A stretch of 64,000 bases of DNA. Source: Turnera subulata. Taxonomy: Eukaryota; Streptophyta; Magnoliopsida; Malpighiales; Passifloraceae. The translations under genes were made by a program, and so were the position numbers. This document shows, piece after piece, positions 56,538 through 64,000 of this stretch (positions within the stretch are counted from its first letter, which is position 1; every line of letters starts with the position of its first letter). The notes below the pieces were generated by a model that was given only the letters and a program-made list of their open reading frames with translations, was not told where the DNA came from and searched no databases. The stretch is taken from contig JAKUCV010007737.1 of the NCBI GenBank assembly GCA_028386065.3, forward strand, positions 21,721 to 85,720, given 5' to 3'.

Positions 56538-56669
56538 ATTAAAAAAAATATTTTATCAAAAAAAAAAAAAACATTGTTAAACGTAACGTTGACAATCGGG
56601 CCGGGCCGTGTAGGGCCCATCATCCCACCCCTGAATTTTTATTCGGATATGATAATAAATCAACAATTT
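56538..56669 (-). promoter_or_regulatory. Short HINT promoter next to a copia insertion
   Basis: Only 132 bp lie between the upstream HINT ATG and the copia 3 LTR. The interval holds CGGGCCGGGCCGTGTAGGGCCCAT (split here as CGGGCCGGGCCG and TAGGGCCCAT, 56597-56620), with GGGCCC cores like the site II/TCP elements of housekeeping genes, and an A-run. Any element further upstream now lies beyond the 5.9 kb copia insertion. Confidence 0.6.
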
Positions 56670-56941
56670 TGTTATAAAAACGTGTTAAAACATGTGAATA
56701 CTGTTGTACCTAGTGTATATATCTTTCCCTACACTGAAGCACTAAAGGAATGCAGTAGACGAGCCAACTTCTCCTCCTTCCTCTTCTGCTCACCTTACAT
56801 TCTTCTTCCTCTCCTTCATTAAACGAAAAACTTGCATTAATCACCATATTTTACAACACGTTATCAGCACGATGAGCCTCTACCCGAGCATGAAGAAAAC
56901 CGAAGCAGAAAAATACAGGAAAATGGAAAACACAGTGAACT

Positions 56942-57500
56942 GTGTCGTCACCCTCTAGTTACTGTTCACGTGTAAGAGTTCCACGCCACCGCCACCATCG
57001 GCGTGTTCCCCTCGCCGTCGCCGACCGAAAGGTGCCTCCTCCGTCCATTGCCGCTGCCGGACGCGCCGCCAGGAGAGGAAAACCCGACGAGCAACCCGTC
57101 GGATCCTCTCCTCCTTCGTCGGGTCTTCCTCTCTTCTCACGCCGCCGCCCCGCCTGCAGCCGCCAGCAACTGCACCCGATGCCTCGCCCTCCTTCTGTCG
57201 CCTTCCTCGTGCCGCCATCGCTCGTTCTGAGTCGTCGCTGCCCTCGCCTCGTCGCGTCGCCACCGCCGTCAAGTGAGCAGACCCGAGGTAGAAGAAGACC
57301 CGGATGGGTCGTAACTGGGTCGGGTTTGACCCGCGCCTGAATGGGTTGAGGGGCCTTGGTCCGAGTCTTGGCACCTGGGCTTGGGGCGCTTGGACCTAAG
57401 CTGCATCACTGGGCCTGTTGCACGGGCTGCACCTGGGTTCCTGTTTGGACCTTTGGTTTGGCTGTGCAAGGGTCTGGGTTGGCACTATTTAGCCCAGTCT
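56942..57500 (+). other. GC-rich leader segment of copia 3
   Basis: This ~500-bp stretch is strongly GC-rich (CCGCCACCGCCACCATCGGC and similar) in an otherwise AT-rich element. It gives open frames on both strands with Pro/Arg/Ser-rich translations, an expected by-product of composition. It may be the normal leader of the family or captured host sequence. I cannot decide from sequence alone. Confidence 0.5.
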
Positions 57501-58079
57501 AGGAATTTAAAATAATAATAATAATAAATAAATAATGGTATTATAATCTGGAAATGGAGTTTTTAATATATGGTAAATATATTTCTGGAAAATATAATTA
57601 ATGGAAATATTTATTTTGGAAAGGGTATTATCAAAATATAATACCGAAATAATAATCGGGTATAAGTATGGTATATTGTTTTGACACATGGCATTAAATG
57701 GTGAATGATAATGATAATGGTAAATTAATCCGAGACATAACCGAGCCGGATTAGTATTTTAATTTACGGTACAACATATCATTTGCATATCAATTTATGT
57801 GCATCTTATGTGATCATGTTATATTATTTTCATGAAACCAAGGTAATTATTTCTAAATTTTTTTTAATCCGCATTTATTTATTTGCTTAGTATTCAATAT
57901 TGGCCAGCTAAACCGCCTTATCTCTTTGTTGGCCGGCAAAGCCGCCTTGTTTCATTTGTTGGCCGGCTAAGCCGCCTTTCTCGAGTAAGCGTATATTATG
58001 CTATTATTAATGCTGAAAGATTTATCGAGTAAGCGTATATATTTTATGTTATAATGTTTTATATTCATATCTTTTATCA

Positions 58080-58400
58080 TTACTGTTATTATGAAACTTG
58101 AATTGAAGACCCTTGAAATTTTCGGAAGAAATTTATCATTGGCATTAGATGCTGAAATGCATTTAAATGCTAATACTCTAGAAGACACAATAAAAGAAGG
58201 AAATAAAGCAAAGACTTGATGTCTTACTGCCAAAAAATCCTGTAGATCTTTAAAGAAAAAAAATTGAAGAAAAATATGACCACCAGAAGAAGGATATTAT
58301 ATGACCACCAGAAGAAGGATATTCTCCCAAAATTTTATTGCATGTGTATGCACCTGAAGTTGCAAGATTTTAAATCTATATAATGCAATTATATTTCGAA
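58080..58400 (+). pseudogene. Copia 3 gag remnant
   Basis: The plus strand, with frame changes, reads KLELKTLEIFGRNLSLALDA and then EMHLNANTLEDTIKEGNKAK. This matches the start of gag in a widespread plant copia group. It is too broken to call domains beyond that. Confidence 0.7.
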
Positions 58401-59017
58401 TGAATTCTCAGATGATATTGTATGGAGAATATGTTATTGATGTTGACATGAAAAAAAATGATTTAATGCATCATATATGCTCCTGCAGTAGCAATATGGT
58501 GAAAGAGAATTCACGAAATATTTGATCTAATCCTATGCCTCATTATGGCAGAACGAAGTGACTAACTATAAATAAAAACTATTATGAATCTTGTCCAATT
58601 GGCTCTGCTCCATTCCCTGAAGTGAATGCGATTGTATATGATAATATTGGCTATGAACATTCAATTGGACACAAACAGGCCTTATAACAAGGCATTTAGT
58701 AAATTGTCATTAAGTGTCCCTGAAGGGCAAATCTAATATTGATGAAAACGTTACTGACCCTGAAGGTGCAAGCCAATATATATTGAATGATTTTATTTTA
58801 TGTTCAGCTTTATTATTATTTGTTATATTTTATTACATTATGTTTATTTTACAGCATGTTATAACTGCTAAATCGTTAAAGAGAACATGAACTATCATTT
58901 CTAGCATTATGGCTCGGGCATTTGTCCTGGAGACAATGCAATGACATATTCTGTATTTAACAAATGGAAATTATTCATAAGTAACATATGATAGTACAAT
59001 CTCATGAAAATTAATAT

Positions 59018-59270
59018 GCTCTAGAAGAGCACAAGTTTACTATACTCTAGAAGAGTATATATTTAAGCTCTAGAAGAGTATAACTTTCACTATATTTTAG
59101 AAAAATATATATTTAAGCTCCGGAAGAGCACAAGTTATATTATACTCTAGAATAACACACATTTACGCTCCAGAAGAGCATGAGTTTTAATATGCTCCGG
59201 AAGAGTAAAATGTTTATGCTCTGGAAGAGCTTGAATTTTATTATACTCCTGAAGAACAAAATTTTTCCTA
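59018..59270. repeat. Array of short palindromes (CTCTAGAAGAG type) in copia 3
   Basis: About nine units, each a 13-19 base imperfect palindrome such as TGCTCTAGAAGAGCA, TACTCTAGAAGAGTA, AGCTCCGGAAGAGCA and GCTCCAGAAGAGCA, are spaced about 25-30 bases apart with AT-rich linkers. Each could form a small stem with an AGAA, GGAA or similar loop. Confidence 0.85.
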
Positions 59271-59439
59271 CTTACAATAATTAATGAATATTATGTTGAG
59301 ACAATAAGTGAAAGAGATATTGAATATCTCCATATTAAAAAAAAGGGGCTATTGCCGCAGGTAACAAACAAGTTGTGGAAAGTTTACCTACGTTATTCAT
59401 TAGATTGTGCTACATAAATATTCAAGTAATTGAAGCTTA

Positions 59440-59640
59440 CTATATCCAGCCAGAAGTTGAAATGCACTAGCCTGAAGCTAGCAATTTTAAGTTATTAAAT
59501 ACATAATTTGCACAGCCCGAGCTGAGACCAACTAGAAGTTGGCTGATAGATATGTAATTTACAGCTAGTATGCACCAGCCAAAAGCTGGTAAATATATAG
59601 CAGCCTGAAGCTCACACCAACTTGAAGTTGGTTCATGGAT
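59440..59640. repeat. Second array of short palindromes (CTGAAG type) in copia 3
   Basis: Units include TAGCCTGAAGCTA, CCAACTAGAAGTTGG, CACCAGCCAAAAGCTGGT, CAGCCTGAAGCT and CCAACTTGAAGTTGG. They resemble the first array in design but with different stems. Similar single units recur through the element, for example GATCCCTGAAGGATC (61470) and GATACCTGAAGTATC (62027). Confidence 0.85.
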
Positions 59641-59879
59641 TTCTTATTTGGCATGACCGGTTGGGCCATCCCGGATCAATAATGATGTGCGGAATTTATT
59701 TGGACATTCATTGAAAAACCAGAAGTTTTTACAATCAATGAATTTTCATGTGTTTGTTTGCTGCGAGGAAAACATTAATTGTTCGGTCTTCCTATGATGA
59801 GGTTGGCCTAGAATCACCAGCAAGTTTGGAAATAATTCAAGGACATGTACGCGGACTAATAAATCCGCCATGTTGACCA

Positions 59880-60540
59880 TCTAGGTAATTTTATGGTTTT
59901 AATCGATGCATCGACTAGATGGTCTACTGTGTGCTTATTAGACGCAATTTGACATCTTACGCGCTTATTTTATAATTAAGCGAATTGCGGGTACACGTCC
60001 CTAATTATTTAATAAGACTATATGTCTAGAAAATACTAGTGTATTCCTTCAATGGTTAATGTATATCGTTGGAAATAATGGTTGAACATCCTCAGCTTAT
60101 GTTCACACCCAAAAACGATCTGGGTGAATCGTTTATTGAATATTTCCAATTGATTACAAGACCATTATTAATGTGATATTACTATTTGAGAATATGGTAT
60201 TTTACACACAGCAACACTTGTGTGCATCAAGCCAACAAGTTATCATAAGATCTCCCCATTTAATTGGTTCATGGTCACGAACCTAATATCTCCCATCTTC
60301 GGACCATTGGTTGTTCAGTATATGTGCCTAATACTCCACCACAGCATGGTAAAATTGGTCCTTAAAGAAGATTGGGAATATATGTTGGGTATGAATCTCC
60401 ATCAGTTACAAAATAGTTGAAACCATTAACTAGAGATTGGGGATTTATTTACAGCAAGATTTGCTTATTGTTAATTTGATGAAAGTATTTACCCAACATC
60501 AGGGGGAGAAAATAAGCAGCTGGATCAAGATATTATTGAA
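59880..60540 (+). pseudogene. Copia 3 integrase remnant
   Basis: Readable pieces are FMVLIDASTRWSTVCLLDAI (catalytic Asp region), then NPLLMVEHPQLMFTPKNDLG-like sequence where HVHTQNGL is expected, then CIKPTSYHKISPFNWFMVTN and PQHGKIGPXXRLGIYVGYES-like sequence. Stops and frameshifts are frequent. The order agrees with a copia integrase. Confidence 0.7.
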
Positions 60541-60859
60541 ATGCAGTATCAATATATAGTTTTGATCCTCAAAAAAATTAGTGTGAACCTGAAGTTCGAA
60601 AGATGATTCATTTGCCAAATATTAGTTAGTAAGTCAATTGCCAGACTTATTTATTTGAAAAGTGTGACCAAATCTTATACACCAGCTATAAATACTCATA
60701 TTCAAATTAATGTTCCTGAAGAACAATTAAAGTATGCAAATGAATCTAAAGTATTCCCGTGGAATATACTCGGTTCCATAGAAAACAAAAATTCTCGATA
60801 GAGAAAGAGGAGCAAAGAGATAAGATGGCCCTAGTGAGAAAATAAGACCTCCAGTAGAG

Positions 60860-61560
60860 GTTCAAATTAAAAGTCCTCAAGAAGAGGAAAATCCTCCAGA
60901 AGAGGCTCCTGACACAATTGATAAAGTTCCAGAAGTAACCCAGGTACTTGAAATAAATGAAAATGATGAGATCTCGATTGATTATACAGTGTCAGGAATG
61001 AGATGGAACCGACGTGAAATAACCGTCGACGGAATTTTTACATATAATATAGCGCTAAATATTATGAAAGAAAAAGAGGATCATGAACCTACATCTATTG
61101 ATGAATGTAGGCGCAGAATGATTGGTCAAAATAGAGAAACGCAATTAAGGCTGTATTGGACTCGTCTGTGAAGCGAGAAATTTTCCGGACCTGTAGTCCG
61201 TACACTAGATGGTGTAAAACCGGTCGGTTGAAAATGGGTATTTGTGCGGAAAAGAAGTAAACAAAAAAAAAATAGTGAAGCACGGCATATTGCACAATAT
61301 TTTATCCAACGACTTAGTATTGATAATGAGGAGATATACTCCCCTGTGGTGGATGCAATTATTTTTAGTCTGATAAGTCTGGCATTGTATGAAAAAAAAA
61401 ATTAGAAATGCATCTAATGGATGCCCTTACAGCCTATATTTTTATTGGTCCATAAGTCATGACATATACATGAAGATCCCTGAAGGATCCAAGTTTCCTG
61501 AAGCAACGAATTCCTGGAATATACAAAATTAAGTTGATCTTCATATAGTTTGAACCAATT
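60860..61560 (+). pseudogene. Copia 3 integrase C-terminal and reverse transcriptase start
   Basis: The plus strand reads NENDEISIDYTVSGMRWNRR (60955-61015), then IFTYNIALNIMKEKEDHEPT, SIDECRRR, KWVFVRKRS, IAQYFIQRLSIDNEEIYSPV, VDAIIF and KIPEGSKFPEATNS. These match the region upstream of, and the first part of, the copia reverse transcriptase. The catalytic YVDD box and the RNase H are not recognisable; the rest is largely lost. Confidence 0.75.
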
Positions 61561-62610
61561 TGGGTATTTATAATGATTCTTGCATGTATGCTCTATGTGT
61601 TTTATTTAATTAGTTTATATGTGAATTAACTATTATCATTATTGATGATTAATGATACTATTATTGTGACCTAAATATTATTGGAACTCCTAAAGAAGAT
61701 TCCAAATACCGTGCTATATTTTTCAAGAAAAAATTTGAGATGGAAAAATCTCATAAAAGAATTAGTCTGGTCCTGAAGTACCATATGGTCCTGAAGTACC
61801 ATTTCAAATGTGCAATTTATCTTGCCAGTAACATGAAGCCTGAAGCCTTGTCATAAACTTGTTAGCAAAATTTCATTTTGCTCTAAATTTTCATAAAGCC
61901 TGAAGCTCTCCATTATCCTGGGGTATAATGGACATGTAAATATTTTAACCTTGTGAGTCCAAGGAAAATATAGTTTATTTTTATGATGCAGGTCATATAT
62001 TTGATCCACATAAAGCGCAAAGCAGATACCTGAAGTATCATGGCAAGCACAAAATACTACCAATAATGCAGAAGTTGTTGTTATACACGAAGCTAGTCGA
62101 GACTGTGCTTGGCTAAGTTCGAAGATGGTGCAAACTCAAGATTCATATGGATAAGATAGCGAGGAAGATGCTCCAACAATAAATTATGAAGATAATACTG
62201 TCTACATTGCAAACAAAGATTGACAAAGAAGATTGGCATGTGATGACATCAAAAAATCAAGAGACCCCAAAATAAGGGGGAGTAGAATACGCAGTGTACT
62301 CTTTTTCCCTTCACCAAGTTTTTATCCCACTGGGTTTTTATTGGTAAGATTTTTAATGAGGCAGTTATTCCAAAAAGCGTATTCTACCCAAAGTACAACA
62401 GCATTCAAGGGGGAGTGTTATAAAAACGTGTTAAAACATGTGAATACTGTTATACCTACTACTTGTGTATATATCTTCCCCTAAACTGAAGCAAAAAAGG
62501 AATGCAGTAGAGGAGCCAACATCTCCTCCTTCTTCTTCTGCTCACCTTACCTTCTTCTTCCTCTTCTTCATTAAGCAAAAAACTTACATTAATCACCATA
62601 TTTTACAACA

Positions 62611-62849
62611 AATTTTACTTTATTATACCTGACATGAAATAAAAGATGATTTATGATAATGAATTTGATGATCAGCTATGTCTATGTATGGTTCGTCAGC
62701 GTTAGGTTTAAAGCGACCAGAGTTGTTGGGAGCCAACACGTTGTTGGCAGTAGACAAAACAAGACCAATGGCAGAGAAGTCATTGACACTCTATTGCAGG
62801 GAGTGCTGTGCCATAAGGAACAAGGCAAGCACAAACACTGCCATGTTAA
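62611..62849. other. Spacer with an unrecognised open frame
   Basis: After the copia duplication AATTT, a plus-strand frame from 62678 reads MSMYGSSALGLKRPELLGAN, TLLAVDKTRPMAEKSLTLYC and RECCAIRNKASTNTAM. It runs into the LTR that begins at 62850. The translation is not low-complexity, so a truncated gene is possible. I do not recognise it and other frames are also partly open. Confidence 0.3.
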
Positions 62850-64000
62850 TGTTAGTGTAATATGCCTAAAAGCCAATCATGGATGATTATTTGTAGTCAT
62901 GTATACACATTAAGGTTATTCCAATAAGTATCGTTTATGAGATAAACGCTTGCACATACTTATAACCCTAGAATATTTCATATTCTTAAATGTCCCTAGT
63001 CGATTATTATTATGGATGTGTTGTAATAATAAATTAAGACTAGCGTATGTTGAGAATTTATATGTGATATGAATTCTACATACGGGTACAAGTTAGAGAA
63101 CTTGAAGACTGGACCGACCCACATAAGAACCCTACATGGAACGTTATATGTATGTCATTAGTGGTTCTTATAGATGTATTGTCCTCCGACCTGAGATCGT
63201 CAAGGTATCCAACATATGAGTCATGTACTTTGATATTATTCCTAGTCACCCGTAACTAGGTGGACATAAGGGTAATCATTGGGTATATGATGATTATGTA
63301 GTGGGTTTTGATTGATCAAGAGGGGATTCGTCCGACCCATATAACGGGTATATTATTTGATGGTTTCTTGATAGAGTTGAACTGTTAAATGCATGGCCAT
63401 GCTCGGATTAGGTGATATGGTGATATCACGGGTATCCGTTTTATACAGTTAACTCGGGGATCAAGAAACATAGATTAAACATATACGAGATTGACATATT
63501 CCATGTCTCGTGTTTGATCTTGATAATGGGATGAAAGGACGATGACATATTCCGAGGCATAGAGAATCAGTACTGATCTTGTCGTTCGGGTAGCAATGAT
63601 GTATTTCTAGACGCCCCTCTTTACTTATAATTGTAAAATGAGATTTTACAATTATTGTCGGACGTTACAAGTGCCTACAGGGTCACACGCATAGAACCGA
63701 TGATTCGAGCAGATGGTTGAACTGTGGTTGGACCATGGTTGGACCGGGTGTGGTTGGACCGTGGTTGAACCGTGGTTGGGCCATGGTTGAACCAGGGTCG
63801 TTTTGGGATCAATAATTACATGAATTATTGATCAGACATGCTTAGGTGGAGTGTTATAATCTGATTGAGTGAGTGGGAGACAATAGTGATGAGGGTCATC
63901 ACTAATGGTCCACCTTGTTGGCCATTTTGCCATTAACTAATGGCATTTTGTGTGAGTGGCTTTGGGGTCTTCTTGATCAGATCATTCCCTCCCTCTCTCA
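62850..64000 (+). mobile_element. Second copy of the 1.56 kb LTR family, truncated by the window end
   Basis: It starts TGTTAGTGTAATATGCC and follows the solo LTR at 22738-24297 (read on the minus strand) with high similarity over at least 1.1 kb. Shared strings include GACCTGAGATCGTCAAGGTA, TCAAGAGGGGATTCGTCCGA and the same GGTTGGACC-type subrepeats (63715-63800). The orientation is opposite to the first copy. Whether it is a solo LTR or the 5' LTR of a whole element cannot be told here. Confidence 0.92.

Larger units (their letters stand above)
56670..62610 (+). mobile_element. Decayed copia retrotransposon (copia 3)
   Basis: LTRs at 56670-56858 and 62416-62610 both start TGTTATAAAAACGTGTTAAA and end ATTTTACAACA, with the duplication AATTT on both sides (56665-56669 and 62611-62615). 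After the 5' LTR comes CGTTATCAGCACGATG, the primer site seen in a common plant copia group. A purine tract (AAGGGGGAG) precedes the 3' LTR. Between lie a GC-rich leader, then gag, integrase and reverse transcriptase relics broken by many stops, and arrays of mini-palindromes. It is inserted in the promoter region of the HINT gene, in divergent orientation. Confidence 0.93.

Noticed and set aside
56955..57374. 139-residue minus-strand Arg/Gly/Glu-rich frame
   Set aside because: It is one of several overlapping frames in the GC-rich leader of copia 3, with no domain and a composition dictated by CCG-type repeats.
59018..59640. CRISPR-like array of repeats and spacers
   Set aside because: The units are short palindromes of changing stem sequence in a plant retrotransposon; there are no constant repeats, no unique spacers of fixed length and no cas genes.

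Overview
This is a stretch of plant nuclear DNA. Intron-containing genes align exon by exon with Arabidopsis proteins, and they sit in a sea of plant-type copia, gypsy, LINE, SINE, CACTA and MITE sequence. The gene structures and AT-rich spacers suggest a eudicot, probably one with a medium or large repeat-rich genome. I cannot name the species. Gene symbols are assigned by recalled similarity, not by a database search.

Three host genes can be reconstructed, all on the minus strand. They are a 14-exon vacuolar hexose transporter like VGT1 (7131-15946), a 5-exon peroxisomal 2,4-dienoyl-CoA reductase like SDRb ending in the PTS1 signal SKL (45684-47899), and a 5-exon HINT-type histidine-triad protein (54732-56417, or 56537 with a longer start). 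Together they are only about 1.9% of the window by CDS. One exon-like fragment (45364-45557), one two-block fragment (48540-49050) and one ORF at 62678-62860 look coding but are not recognised.

Layout. 1-6368: pieces of several LTR retrotransposons, including a ~2.8 kb gypsy LTR on the minus strand with a duplicated 0.5 kb end, a 385-bp-arm palindrome in its leader, a second LTR with a TATA box, and a Sirevirus-like copia 3' end with LTR. 6369-16769: VGT1 with flanks; its introns hold tandem duplications and a small SINE. 16770-33167: a nested cassette. A copia element (TSD ATTAC) was hit exactly at its LTR edge by a full-length L1-type LINE (16-bp TSD). The LINE was in turn hit by a 3.85 kb CACTA transposon (TSD ATA) carrying two exons of a UDP-xylose transporter gene, and by a 1.56 kb solo LTR (TSD TAGAG). 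33268-38904: a decayed copia element that itself holds an insertion. 39134-39328: a SINE with 13-bp TSDs. 40090-44011: a 5'-truncated LINE. 44145-45290: two fold-back repeats, one carrying a Stowaway MITE. 45364-47899: SDRb. 48540-53482: gypsy debris. 54732-56669: HINT and a very short promoter. 56670-62610: a decayed copia element (TSD AATTT) with arrays of mini-palindromes. 62850-64000: a second copy of the 1.56 kb LTR family, cut by the window end.

The three host genes do not form a pathway or operon. The coherent story is genomic: insertion boundaries with intact target-site duplications allow a relative history of several elements to be read directly. I found no CRISPR array, rRNA or functional tRNA gene, and no clearly new biological system. 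The best candidates for follow-up are the CACTA gene capture, the LINE insertion at the copia LTR tip, the LINE ORF1/ORF2 ATGA overlap and the mini-palindrome arrays.
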